Below, in pieces: positions 9,437-20,668 of a stretch of 64,000 bases of DNA. The DNA comes from Rhodopseudomonas sp. GTDB lineage: Bacteria > Pseudomonadota > Alphaproteobacteria > Rhizobiales > Xanthobacteraceae. Every line of letters begins with the position of its first letter. Positions within the stretch are counted from its first letter, which is position 1. A program made the translations under genes and the position numbers. A model generated the notes under the pieces. It made no database searches. It had not been told where the DNA came from and worked only from the letters and a program-made list of their open reading frames with translations. The stretch spans positions 1 through 64,000 of the forward strand of contig WGNB01000044.1 in the NCBI GenBank assembly GCA_016124795.1. Reading direction: 5' to 3'.

Positions 9437-10075
9437 TCAGCCGAGCTTCTCGGCCATGTTGAGATGGGTCTTGATCGTCGGCAAGGCAGTCTTGGCCCAT
9501 TTCCGCAGGGCGGCGTTGTCGCCGTTCTTGGCGTATTCCTGCAACAGCATCACCGCCGCCTTATGGCCGGTCTGCTGCATCTTGTTATACGCCTTGTCGA
9601 ACTGCTTGCCGCTCAGGTTCTGCAACTGCGTCAGCTTCTCCTGATGATCGCTGTCGAGCGCGGTCGGCACTGACGCCGAGACCTTCGAACCGCTGGCCAG
9701 CGATTTCAACTTGGCCTCGGCGGCCTGATGATCGTGGACCATCTTTTTCGCGAAGGTCTTGTCCTGCTGCGACTTCGCCTTCTGCTCGGCGAGCTGGCCG
9801 GCCTTGATCTCGAACATGTTGGTGATCGCCACCTTGTCGACGAATTCCTGCGCCGTCAAAGGCGCGGTGGCGGCCGCCACGCCCGTGGTCTCGGTCTTGC
9901 CGCTGGCCGTGCTGGAACCGATCCGCGCCGATGAACCGGCCGACGTATCGGACATACTTGCGGCGTGATGATCCGGCGAGGTCACGGTGGGGTTCGATTG
10001 CGCATAAGCCGGCGCCGCTATCAACGTGCAGACGGTGGCCAGCAGAACGGCATTTCGTCGGTTCACGGTTTTCAT
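9437..10075 (-). CDS. Exported DUF4142 protein
   Basis: About 212 residues. The start is the ATG at 10075, with AGGAGA about 6 nt upstream. It gives a signal peptide (NAVLLATVCTLIAAPAYAQ), then a Ser/Thr/Ala-rich linker to about residue 70, then the alpha-helical DUF4142 domain (LTAQEFVDKVAITNMFEI, AKKMVHDHQAAEAKLKSLA, KMQQTGHKAAVMLLQEYAKN). DUF4142 proteins are periplasmic ferritin-like bundles of unknown function, often multicopy and stress-linked in rhizobia. The upstream region holds an unusual 13-bp tandem repeat array at 10206-10309. The reading frame is open upstream to 10240, but that stretch lacks export features. Confidence 0.92.
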   Translation of the reverse strand: MKTVNRRNAVLLATVCTLIAAPAYAQSNPTVTSPDHHAASMSDTSAGSSARIGSSTASGKTETTGVAAATAPLTAQEFVDKVAITNMFEIKAGQLAEQKAKSQQDKTFAKKMVHDHQAAEAKLKSLASGSKVSASVPTALDSDHQEKLTQLQNLSGKQFDKAYNKMQQTGHKAAVMLLQEYAKNGDNAALRKWAKTALPTIKTHLNMAEKLG

Positions 10076-10205
10076 GGAACATCTCCTGAAGCTCGATGCG
10101 CCCCTCTGCTGGCTAATCAAAAGCTTCAACGATCGTTCCCGAACCTGTCGCAATGGTAATGTCGCGGGCGTCATGCCGGAACCGCGAACCGATCCCCGCA
10201 CCGGA

Positions 10206-10309
10206 ACCTGGCAAAAGAACTTGGCGCCATAACTCGGCAATGAAGCCGGCTGACAATACTTGGTAATGAAGCTTGGCAGCGAAACTTGTCAGCGAAATTT
10301 GCCAACAAG
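10206..10309. repeat. Degenerate 13-bp tandem repeat, eight units
   Basis: Eight contiguous 13-bp units with no spacers, for example ACTTGGCGCCATA, ACTCGGCAATGAA, ACTTGGTAATGAA, GCTTGGCAGCGAA and ACTTGTCAGCGAA. The rough consensus is ACTTGGCAATGAA. The array starts 131 nt upstream of the DUF4142 start codon and ends before ssb. The period is not a multiple of three, so it is not a coding repeat. Confidence 0.85.
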
Positions 10310-10420
10310 CATGCAAAGCCAACCGGCGGCCCTGCCGATCCCCATTAAGAGGGATCGGCACCGGCGACCGGATCAACCACTGTTTGAGATTAACGGACCG
10401 GCGTTCGACCGGCGAAAGCC

Positions 10421-10933
10421 TCAGAACGGAATTTCGTCGTCCATATCGTCGCGACGGCCTGCCGAGGCCATCGCCGGCTGCCGGCGGCCGGGCGAACTGC
10501 CGCCGCCACCGCCAAAGCTCGCGCCGCTCGAACCGAAGTCCTCGTTGCCACCCATATCGCTACCGATGCTGCCGCCGCCACCGCGACCGTCCAGCATCGT
10601 CAATTGCGAATTGAACCCTTGCAGCACGACCTCGGTCGAGTAACGGTCCTGACCGTCCTTGTCCTGCCATTTGCGGGTCTGCAACGCGCCCTCGATATAA
10701 ACCTTCGAGCCCTTCTTGACGTATTGCTCGATGACCTTGCACAGGCCTTCGTTGAACACGACGACGCGGTGCCACTCGGTCTTTTCCTTGCGCTCGCCGG
10801 TGTTCTTGTCGCGCCAACTTTCCGAGGTCGCGATCCGCAGATTGGCGATCGGACGGCCGTCCTGGGTGCGACGAATTTCCGGGTCGGCGCCGAGATTGCC
10901 GATCAAAATCACTTTGTTGACGCTACCCGCCAT
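10421..10933 (-). CDS. ssb: Single-stranded DNA-binding protein
   Basis: Coats single-stranded DNA during replication, repair and recombination, and recruits partner proteins. The 170-residue protein has the OB fold at about residues 1-115 ([60 protein letters not shown]). A Gly/Ser-rich disordered linker follows, then the conserved acidic tip DDEIPF that binds partners. The ATG at 10933 is preceded by GGAGAG. It is divergent from uvrA with a LexA box between them, so expression should rise on DNA damage. Confidence 0.98.
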   Translation of the reverse strand: MAGSVNKVILIGNLGADPEIRRTQDGRPIANLRIATSESWRDKNTGERKEKTEWHRVVVFNEGLCKVIEQYVKKGSKVYIEGALQTRKWQDKDGQDRYSTEVVLQGFNSQLTMLDGRGGGGSIGSDMGGNEDFGSSGASFGGGGGSSPGRRQPAMASAGRRDDMDDEIPF

Positions 10934-11577
10934 GATGCTCTCCGCCGTTCGCTACTGGGCTGACCGGCCATGGCCGCTCCCTCTCGGAACGCCGCCGGTC
11001 GCCGTGTGAGGGCCGCCTACCGCGTGGGCGCCCTTATGAATGACCTGTCACCCTAGTCCCCGCCGTGGGGCCGATACAGGGGCGCGGCTGTTCGTTTCGC
11101 TTTCATCCACAAGGCGTTTCAGCCTTCGCGGCGCGACCTTTCGGCGGTGCCTTTTGCTCCGGCCTTTCATTTCGCCTTATGCCTTCCAACTCTGCGGTTT
11201 CGGCCCGCGCGTTCCGCCGTCTCACGGCACCGGCGTTGGCTTCATATTTGTTCTCTATATGTTCTTGCATAGTTTCGGTGACAAGGCAACCGCTAAAAGC
11301 CGGAATAAGGAACGCGACCGCCAGGCCAAATACCGGCCGGACGGCGGCCAAGCCCGCCTCGTCCTGCCCCGCCGCATGACAGGGGGCACCGAAGACCGGA
11401 CCGACCCGGTCGCCCGGTTATCCCCATATCCGCACAGCCCGCAGCCGACCCGCCCCTAGCGAAACGGGCCTGTTCTCACTACGTTCCAGACTGACCTGCC
11501 GCGCCGCAACACGGCGCCGCGCTTGCCTTTGCGTCCATCAGCCCCGCTCCCGCCGCCAGAAAGCCAACGGCCCGTCC
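10934..11577. other. Divergent ssb / uvrA control region
   Basis: 644 nt between the two start codons, carrying the LexA box at 11250-11264 near its middle. Both transcripts would have leaders of up to about 300 nt if their promoters overlap the box. Open frames here are best explained as chance. Confidence 0.6.
11250..11264. promoter_or_regulatory. LexA (SOS) box, alphaproteobacterial type
   Basis: GTTCTCTATATGTTC is an exact match to the alphaproteobacterial LexA consensus GTTC-N7-GTTC. It lies in a local AT-rich patch almost equidistant from the ssb (317 nt) and uvrA (314 nt) start codons. The divergent ssb/uvrA pair is a known SOS target in this class. Confidence 0.9.
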
Positions 11578-14517
<2,940 letters not shown>

Positions 14518-14549
14518 GAGCGGCTTGTTGCGCGAAGGCCAACTTGTCG

Positions 14550-14578
14550 CGCCAAAGCTCGCAAAGCGAGCGAAGGCG
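14550..14578. terminator. Possible hairpin after uvrA
   Basis: A perfect GCTCGC-AAA-GCGAGC stem-loop at 14557-14571, extended by CGCC/GGCG outside small internal loops. No T-run follows, so a terminator role is uncertain. Confidence 0.35.
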
Positions 14579-14579
14579 G

Positions 14580-14604
14580 AAAATAAGGGGCAGAAAGCGG
14601 CGGA
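14580..14604 (+). repeat. uvrA 3'-end segment, copy 2 of a direct repeat
   Basis: AAAATAAGGGGCAGAAAGCG and the bases after it repeat the uvrA 3' end at 14491-14515. The copy lies between uvrA and the start of the DarG/DarT island at 14738. It looks like a scar of insertion or unequal recombination at this site. Confidence 0.65.
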
Positions 14605-14737
14605 GCGCTCTTCATCGAAAGCTATGCGAGACCGTGACGCCATCCGATTGCTGTTGGCGAACATTCTAGCCTTTGAGGAAGAACCTTCTTTCCGAATCAG
14701 TTCATGATAGGCTAGCTGGCGAACGAACGAGGAACGA

Positions 14738-15637
14738 ATGCTGACCTATCTTTACACGAGCCTCTTCGATTCACCCGCGCAAACCCTGGTGAATACCGTC
14801 AATACGGTAGGCGTAATGGGAAAGGGTATCGCAAAGACCTTCCGCGAAAAATACCCCGCTATGTACAGGGAGTATCGCGCGTTGTGCGATCGAGAGCAGC
14901 TTCGAGTTGGAAACCTGCACCTTTGGAAGGGTGATGATCGTTGGGTACTAAACTTTCCAACGAAAACGACATGGCGTCTCCCATCCGATATCACATATAT
15001 CGAGAAAGGGCTCGACACCTTTGTGCGCAACTATGAAGCTATGGGCATTGTTTCAGCCTCTTTCCCGCCGCTCGGCTGCGGAAATGGCAATTTAAACTGG
15101 GCTGACGTACGCCCCATAATGGAGAAGCACCTCAGCAGGGTGAATATACCGATCTATGTCCACAACTTGCATGTTGGAGCAGAGTTCGTCCCGGAACATA
15201 AAGAGCTTCATACGGCACCGGCAACTTTCGACGAATTTCTATCCGACGTAAAAGTATCACTTTTGGAAAACAAAGGTACATTCACAACTGGCGAAGCAAA
15301 CGCGCCGTTTTCTGTTCATCTAAGAGATCATGACCTATGCGTCGTGCGGGGCGGACGCCACCGAGAACGCATTCCGTTTGAAGAACTTGAAAATTCCTGG
15401 GTGAGCCTCCGGGACGGCATACTCTCAGTTGACAAATTTTCGGACGAAAATTCGCGTCGCTATAAAAGTTATTTATTTCCTGTGCTTAAAAGTTTGCCGT
15501 ATGTGCGAAGCGCGCCGATGGCAAGAGTTGGCCAAGAGGGCACCGCAAAAGCTGAGGCCTTATTTTTCGCGAGACCACAAGGACAAGCTCAGGAAGCAAA
15601 TGTCTCGGAATATAAACAAGAATGGCTATCTCTATAG
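14738..15637 (+). CDS. darG: DarG-like antitoxin: macrodomain ADP-ribosylglycohydrolase
   Basis: Neutralises its partner toxin by removing ADP-ribose from thymidine in DNA. The 299-residue protein starts with a macrodomain (about 1-155). Its ligand loops are VNTVNTVGVMGKG (residues 18-30) and FPPLGCGNGNLNW (109-121), and NFPTKTTWR carries Lys76, matching the lysine implicated in DarG catalysis. The remaining 140 residues probably form the toxin-binding half, which I cannot assign to a fold. GAGGAA lies 4 nt before the ATG. The 3' end overlaps darT by 16 nt, implying translational coupling. Sequence from about 14.6 to 16.6 kb is visibly AT-richer than its surroundings and uses AT-ending codons, consistent with horizontal acquisition. 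Confidence 0.88.
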   Translation: MLTYLYTSLFDSPAQTLVNTVNTVGVMGKGIAKTFREKYPAMYREYRALCDREQLRVGNLHLWKGDDRWVLNFPTKTTWRLPSDITYIEKGLDTFVRNYEAMGIVSASFPPLGCGNGNLNWADVRPIMEKHLSRVNIPIYVHNLHVGAEFVPEHKELHTAPATFDEFLSDVKVSLLENKGTFTTGEANAPFSVHLRDHDLCVVRGGRHRERIPFEELENSWVSLRDGILSVDKFSDENSRRYKSYLFPVLKSLPYVRSAPMARVGQEGTAKAEALFFARPQGQAQEANVSEYKQEWLSL

Positions 15638-16572
15638 GGCGTGCCCGCCGTCATATAAAAGATTGGACCGCGCGACTAGCTCCGTTTCCAACGCGAGCTA
15701 AATGGCCCCTGCATGTCTTTCATACTTGCCAAGTCGAGGTAGCAGTCGAAATTATAAAGGCCGGGCAGATAAAATGCAGAGATCAGGTTGACAATCTGAT
15801 CTGTGACGTCGCCAATCAAGGCGCGCTATGGAACAACCCAAATGCACACAATTATGTGCGCCTTTATTTCCGACCGAAGAATGGCTTCCATTTAAAAACT
15901 GAAGGCGTGAAATCTACGACCGATCCTTATCGCGTTGATCCACACATGTCAGTTCCAATTGCATTTGCGTTCGACTTCGAAAAGGTTCTTACCAGAGCCG
16001 ACACCGGTTTCGTTGCAGGGAATTTTGCAAAAGGAGGCGCTGCCCCTGCAACAGGCGACGGAGACTTTGAATCTTTGAATTTCGATTTAATCTACCATGA
16101 CGCTCCACCACCCCGCGAAAAAATGGAGGAAATCCACAATTGGCGCATGTCAGAGGTGGTGGCAAAGAATGCTCTTCCACTCACGGATCTCAGTTATGTG
16201 ATCTGTCGCACACCGCATGAGGAGCGAACACTCCGCTACCTTCTGGGTACTCACAACTGCCCTTCTATCATCGTCGAACAGAAGGGCTCCGTGTTCATGC
16301 GACGCGGCATCTTTGTCGATGAAATTTATTGGTCATCGGATCTTCTGCGTATGCGGTTTCATGCGCCCACCGTCTATCCGAAGGATAAATATACAGTCAC
16401 CATTACATGTTGGGACGGAGGAAATCCTAAAACACAGAGCTGGGAGTTGGCGCCTTCCCTATACAATTTCCCGTCTCTCCGTGCGTCAAAGGACGCGATT
16501 TGGAAAATTGAGATAGAGGGCTGCATGGTTTACCATGACCGCGTTCCGTCTCTTTCGGGTCTGGTGGCATAG
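15622..16572 (+). CDS. darT: DarT-like toxin: DNA thymidine ADP-ribosyltransferase
   Basis: Uses NAD+ to ADP-ribosylate thymidine in single-stranded DNA, which blocks replication. The 316-residue protein has family landmarks in order: FHTCQVE (His34-Thr35, matching the usual HxT), YVRLYFRPKNG (Arg80), TGFVAGNFA (Asn134), NFDLIYHD, and RMSEVVAKNALPL with the presumed catalytic Glu178. Typical DarT proteins are near 210 residues. This one adds about 100 residues (from about 213 on, with VDEIYWSSDLL and VTITCWDG), which I do not recognise. The gene follows and overlaps darG, the reverse of the common toxin-first order. The ribosome binding site is weak, as expected for a coupled gene. The family call is confident; activity is inferred. 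Confidence 0.85.
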   Translation: MAISIGRARRHIKDWTARLAPFPTRAKWPLHVFHTCQVEVAVEIIKAGQIKCRDQVDNLICDVANQGALWNNPNAHNYVRLYFRPKNGFHLKTEGVKSTTDPYRVDPHMSVPIAFAFDFEKVLTRADTGFVAGNFAKGGAAPATGDGDFESLNFDLIYHDAPPPREKMEEIHNWRMSEVVAKNALPLTDLSYVICRTPHEERTLRYLLGTHNCPSIIVEQKGSVFMRRGIFVDEIYWSSDLLRMRFHAPTVYPKDKYTVTITCWDGGNPKTQSWELAPSLYNFPSLRASKDAIWKIEIEGCMVYHDRVPSLSGLVA

Positions 16573-16613
16573 ATAACGTTCAGGGTACGGCAAAGGCACC
16601 CGTTACAGCCCTC

Positions 16614-17273
16614 CTACTCCCTCATCTTCTCCACTTCCTCCGCCGCCCGTCCTTCCCTGGCCCGGTACACCGGCAGCGACCAGTGGAAGCGCAGCGCCAG
16701 CGCGCGCACGGCAAAGCAGGCGGCAAAGCCGGCCAGCGCCGCGACGAGCCAGGGCGCGCCGAGCTTGATGCCTGTCACGAACACGAAGGCGCCGGCGAGC
16801 GCCGCCGTCACGTAGACTTCCTTGCGCAGGATCAGCGGGCTCTCGCCGCCGAGAAGATCGCGGATGATGCCGCCGAAGCACGCGGTCGCGATCCCCATCG
16901 CCACGGCTATGAAGCCGTTGGCGCCGGCATTGAGCGCCTTGTCGGCGCCGACCACGCAGAACAGCGCGAGACCGGCGGCGTCGAGCCAGAGCAGCGCGCG
17001 ATAGCGCGACTCCGGAATATGCGCGAGGAAGAAGGTCGCCGCCGACACCGTGACGCAGATCGCCAGCGCGGCCGGCTCCCGCACCCAGAACACCGGCAAC
17101 TGGCCGAGCATCATGTCGCGCAGGCTGCCGCCGCCGATGCCGGTGGCCGAGCCGAGCAGGATGAAGCCGAACACGTCCATCTGCTTGCGCGAGGCCGTCA
17201 GCGCGCCGGTCACCGCGAAGATCGCGGTGCCGATCCAGTCGAGCGCCATCAGCCAGGAGAAGGACATGGCCAT
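16614..17273 (-). CDS. TRIC/UPF0126 family membrane channel
   Basis: A 219-residue inner-membrane protein with seven predicted hydrophobic segments. It is built as two similar halves, each with a Gly-rich kink: GFILLGSATGIGGGSLRDMMLG and, in the second half, ATACFGGIIRDLLGGESPLILR. This duplicated GGxxRD motif is diagnostic of the UPF0126 (YadS/YicG-like) family, homologous to trimeric intracellular cation channels. Bacterial members conduct monovalent cations; the physiological role is unclear. Two nearby ATGs (17273 and 17267) are both possible starts. It converges on darT, with 41 nt between the stops and no clear terminator. Confidence 0.93.
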   Translation of the reverse strand: MAMSFSWLMALDWIGTAIFAVTGALTASRKQMDVFGFILLGSATGIGGGSLRDMMLGQLPVFWVREPAALAICVTVSAATFFLAHIPESRYRALLWLDAAGLALFCVVGADKALNAGANGFIAVAMGIATACFGGIIRDLLGGESPLILRKEVYVTAALAGAFVFVTGIKLGAPWLVAALAGFAACFAVRALALRFHWSLPVYRAREGRAAEEVEKMRE

Positions 17274-17861
17274 GTTTGTAGCGGGCCGGCGGACGCTGCG
17301 AAAGACGCGATGCCTTCTCCACGGTCATGCCCGGACGCGGCGCGGCGGACGCCCACGCCGCCGCCCTCTTTCTTTTGAAAATAATCCTTGACTATGTTCC
17401 CAAGATTTAATACCTATACTCCTGCCCGCCCTCACCGAGGGGTGCGAACCGGTTGCTCCGGCTCGTGAGCGGCGGGCGCGGCGCCCGCGGCTCGTGCCCT
17501 CGCAAGGCATGAGGCTCGGGCGGCGCCGGGGCTCCGCTCGCCGGCACTAGGACCGGCCGCCAGGAGCTGGCTGATGGTGCGCGCTACCCGCTGACCAAGC
17601 GGATCAGCCGCCAGAAGCGCGGCCCGGCGCCGCATAAACGCCGCCGACGGCGCGCCGAGAGGCGCCCCGTGTCCTCGGCGACGAGGCGCGGGCTCTACCA
17701 CTGCGCGCCTTTCGGCGCGCCGTCCCCCCTCGCTGTTTCAAGCGAGGGCACTGACCCAAAACTCGGGCGCATCGCGCCGCGAGATCATAGGCGCCTGCCC
17801 GCTTCTCCCGTTTCGCGCCGCGCCCTTCGCCTCACCGCAACATGCAAGAAGGAATGACCCG
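17274..17861. other. Intergenic region with GC-rich dispersed repeat
   Basis: 588 nt without a credible gene. Its centre (17514-17626, and less clearly to about 17720) matches, in inverse orientation, the serS-tatC gap at 42.4-42.6 kb. An AT-rich patch at 17375-17420 could hold a promoter for the leftward TRIC gene. Confidence 0.5.
17514..17626 (-). repeat. GC-rich dispersed repeat, copy A
   Basis: The reverse complement of this ~113-bp core is almost identical to 42495-42606. Shared landmarks are CGGGCCGCGCTTCTGGCGGC, CACCATCAGCCAGCTCCTGG and CGGAGCCCCGGCGCCGCCCG. Weaker similarity continues beyond the core on the 17.7-kb side. Confidence 0.85.
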
Positions 17862-18308
17862 ATGCCGACCAATCCGATGACGCATGACACGCCCACCGCC
17901 GCCGACGCCGCCTGGTCCGACCTGCCGAGCCCGCATCTGCACGACGACCGGCGCGCGCGCCAAGCCCGCGACGACGCGGCCAACGCCAAAGCCGAACGGG
18001 CCGCGCGGCGGCGCGTGCATCGAATCCGGATCGATACGCTCAAAGACAAGATGCTCGACCGCGTCGAGACCCTGCTCGACCGGCTCACGCCGCCATCGGC
18101 CAACGACCTGCCGCTGGCGGTGGCGCGGCGGCAGATCGCCAACCTCGTCGGCGCGCCGCATTTCTGCGCGCGCAAGCTTTGCCGCCGCGGTCACGCCTGC
18201 CGCGGCGAACCGCGCCATTGCCTGGCCGCGATGCTGCCGCTGCTGCCGCCCGACACGGTCAAAGCGCTCGCCCTCGGCGCGCGGCCGACGCGCCGGGGCC
18301 GCGGGTGA
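17862..18308 (+). CDS. Small basic protein with a Cys-rich motif, unknown function
   Basis: About 148 residues with no signal peptide. A charged, probably helical N-terminal half (DDRRARQARDDAANAKAERA) is followed by a C-terminal segment CARKLCRRGHACRGEPRHC. Its Cys spacing (x4, x5, x6), with nearby His residues, suggests a small metal site. I recall similar short proteins in other Hyphomicrobiales but know no function. AAGGA lies about 10 nt before the ATG at 17862; an ATG at 17877 is an alternative start. The codon pattern is strongly GC-rich like the core genes, and the Cys motif argues against a chance frame. Confidence 0.65.
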   Translation: MPTNPMTHDTPTAADAAWSDLPSPHLHDDRRARQARDDAANAKAERAARRRVHRIRIDTLKDKMLDRVETLLDRLTPPSANDLPLAVARRQIANLVGAPHFCARKLCRRGHACRGEPRHCLAAMLPLLPPDTVKALALGARPTRRGRG

Positions 18309-18443
18309 CCCGCCGGCCCGCGTGTCCGGGCTCCCTCGGGATGCATGAACACCCCGTCGCAACTTGACGGCGCAATCGGGCCCGGTAGGATGATGCGGGT
18401 GAGTGTCGTCGATTTCCGAACTGAACAGTTGGATGGGCAACTC

Positions 18444-19271
18444 ATGAACCGCCGCAATTTCCTGATCAGCGCGTCCGTATCGATAGCGGCGCTGACGTCC
18501 CGGTCCTCATTCGCACAGGTCCCGGCTGACGATCAGCTGCAAGTGCTGGGCGCCCTGCCGCCGCTGCCCAGCGATCTCAAGGACAAGGCGGCGAGTCCGC
18601 CCGAGCCTTATACCGAGACCGCACTGGTCGGCACCGCGCCGCCGAGCAAGGTCGAGATCAACACCGCGTATCAGATCCTGCGCAACTCGCCTTACGACAC
18701 GACGCCGATCACCGTCGCCCAATATTTCCTGTCGGTCGGCGCCGGCGCTTACGGCGAAGCGCTGCGGCCTTACGCCCGCGAATGGCCGATCCGCGCCAAT
18801 CCGATGATCTTCCATTTCTTCTCGTCGACGCAGACCAAGCCGGAAGGCGACACCACCGCCTGGTGCGCGGCCTTCGTCAACTGGTGCCTGCTCCGCGCGC
18901 GCGCCAAGAAGGAAACCCAGATCGGCAAGGCGCCCGGCTTTTTCTCGCAGAGCGGCGATCCCTTCGACGTCGCCGATCTGAAAGCGCACAGCACCAACAG
19001 CGCCAGTTCCGGGTCGTTCCGCTGCTGGACCAAGTCCGCCGAACCGAAAGTCGGCGATATCGTTGTCTTCGCCAACAAAGGCACCGAAAGCCTGACGCCG
19101 GTCTGCCGTGGTCAGGGCCATGTCGCCTTTTATCTCGGCACGCCGGCCAGTCAGCGCGTGCGCGTTCTCGGTGGCAATCAGTCGCTCCCAGGAAGCAATG
19201 GCGCGGTCACCGTGGCGGAAGCTTCGATGGCGCCGGGCACCCGCTTCCTGAAAATCGTATCGCCGAAGTAA
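18444..19271 (+). CDS. Tat-exported TIGR02594/CHAP-like cysteine hydrolase
   Basis: A probable periplasmic peptidoglycan hydrolase of about 275 residues. The start at 18444 gives a twin-arginine signal (MNRRNFLISA...SSFAQ); an earlier in-frame ATG at 18345 would bury it. The domain has the family layout: TAWCAAFVNWCLL with nucleophile candidate Cys141, PKVGDIVVFA, and GQGHVAFYLG with His226, then VLGGNQ. This is the NlpC/P60-CHAP Cys-His arrangement seen in TIGR02594 proteins. The next gene, a secreted trypsin-like protease, starts 12 nt later, so the two are very likely one operon. The substrate is inferred from fold similarity only. Confidence 0.85.
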   Translation: MNRRNFLISASVSIAALTSRSSFAQVPADDQLQVLGALPPLPSDLKDKAASPPEPYTETALVGTAPPSKVEINTAYQILRNSPYDTTPITVAQYFLSVGAGAYGEALRPYAREWPIRANPMIFHFFSSTQTKPEGDTTAWCAAFVNWCLLRARAKKETQIGKAPGFFSQSGDPFDVADLKAHSTNSASSGSFRCWTKSAEPKVGDIVVFANKGTESLTPVCRGQGHVAFYLGTPASQRVRVLGGNQSLPGSNGAVTVAEASMAPGTRFLKIVSPK

Positions 19272-19282
19272 GGCGCGCCGCG

Positions 19283-20419
19283 ATGCTGGCGCACAACCCA
19301 TGCCCCCCGACAGTCAGGACCGGCGTCGCGGTCCTGCTTGCGCTGGCGATGGTGGCGTCGGGTCGACCCGCCGCCCACGCCGACGGCATTCAGGACATCG
19401 TCGACAGCACCTATCGCAACGCCGTCGTCAAAATCGATGTCTCGTCGAACACGCCGTCCTTCGACGGCGACGGCAACAACATCTGCAAGTCCGAAGGCAC
19501 GGGCTTTTTCGTTTATAATCGCAGCACCATTGTCACCGCCACCCATGTCATCGAATTGCCGCCGGCTTGCGGCGACGTCATCGTCATCGCCAGGTCGCGC
19601 AAGAACAAATGGGAGCGTCTCGTCAAGCCGCTCGATAACAAGGATGACGTCATCCTGCTCGGCACCGAGCCGATCTCGGGCAACGACATGTGCGCGCTTC
19701 TGCCCGTGTCCCATGACGCATTCGATACCGATGGATTCCGTTTCGGCATTCCCGCGGGCTTTCTCGACCCCGAGCCGATTTCACTCAAGATCCTCGACGA
19801 ACACGGCGAATTTGACCCCCTCGTCAAGCTCAACCCCGCCACCGTGCGCGGCGGCGAAAGTGGCGGCCCGGTATTCTATCGGTTCAATGTCGCCGGCATC
19901 GTCAAATCGCGGCTCAAGGCATCGGACTACGGCTTGATGATCCGCGCCAATGTCATCCGGGACCTGCTGGCGAAGAAAAAGATAATTCGGGACGACGCCT
20001 TTCTATGCAATCCGATGCGTTACGCCTTTGCGAGCACCGACAACCAGCCATCGCTGCATCTCGACTTGTCGCCGCCGTCCGGCCTTAACCACATTGGCTG
20101 GTCGAAAATGGCGACCGATCTGTCGGCGGCGATCGACCTGACGGCGAATTCCGCGATGTTCGGCAAGACGCTGACCTTTAAGCAGCAATCGTCGCAATCC
20201 TACGTCGCCGTCGCCAAGGCCAAGCCGGAGTCGAAGTGGTGGGACTTCAACCACTATCTCGGCGCCGATACGGCCAGGATCGACGAGAAATCGGCGTTGA
20301 ATGCCGGCGCCGCCGTCAACGACGCCCTGCTCGCGAAATGGTGGGGCGAGTATCTCAGCGCCCTGAAGACAGCGCCGCCCTCCCGGCCGACGGTCTGCAC
20401 GACCAAGGCGCCGTGCTGA
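19283..20419 (+). CDS. Secreted trypsin-like serine protease
   Basis: About 378 residues. The start at 19283 gives a signal peptide (VAVLLALAMVASGRPAAHA) and lies 12 nt after the preceding hydrolase gene. The trypsin fold is indicated by SEGTGFFVYNRSTIVTATHV with His88, a DD pair at 121-122 as candidate catalytic Asp, and RGGESGGPVF with Ser193. After about residue 230 comes a ~150-residue C-terminal region (LHLDLSPPSGLNHIGWSKMA...) that I do not recognise; no PDZ domain is visible. It probably acts in the periplasm or outside the cell. Partnership with the upstream hydrolase is inferred from the tight spacing. Confidence 0.88.
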   Translation: MLAHNPCPPTVRTGVAVLLALAMVASGRPAAHADGIQDIVDSTYRNAVVKIDVSSNTPSFDGDGNNICKSEGTGFFVYNRSTIVTATHVIELPPACGDVIVIARSRKNKWERLVKPLDNKDDVILLGTEPISGNDMCALLPVSHDAFDTDGFRFGIPAGFLDPEPISLKILDEHGEFDPLVKLNPATVRGGESGGPVFYRFNVAGIVKSRLKASDYGLMIRANVIRDLLAKKKIIRDDAFLCNPMRYAFASTDNQPSLHLDLSPPSGLNHIGWSKMATDLSAAIDLTANSAMFGKTLTFKQQSSQSYVAVAKAKPESKWWDFNHYLGADTARIDEKSALNAGAAVNDALLAKWWGEYLSALKTAPPSRPTVCTTKAPC

Positions 20420-20668
20420 CAAAGCCGGCGGCCGTCATCGTTCGGCAGATTGTTTCATCCGTAACTGCTGTGCGCCGCAGCACATTTGGCGGTGTCGTCA
20501 AGGCGCAAAGCCGTTGCATCCGCAGATGCTTTTGCTCATCATATGCAAATTCGACGATGCGAACGGTCGCGGCGCTCGAGCGCCAAGGCCGGATCAAGCG
20601 CGGAGAGATCAACTCCGCCACGGCACGATCGACACAAGGACGACATATGGGGAAACGAAAGGTTTAAA

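Noticed and set aside
10100..10140. EcfG-type general stress promoter upstream of the DUF4142 gene
   Set aside because: A GGAAC occurs on the minus strand, but no CGTT lies at the required 16-17 nt spacing (GATT is found instead).
10206..10309. CRISPR array interpretation of the tandem repeats
   Set aside because: Units are contiguous and degenerate, without unique spacers, and no cas genes are present.
11103..11351. An 82-codon minus-strand frame with a lipobox-like FSGC after a hydrophobic start
   Set aside because: It spans the LexA box, has no ribosome binding site, and its tail is unlike known lipoproteins; probably chance.
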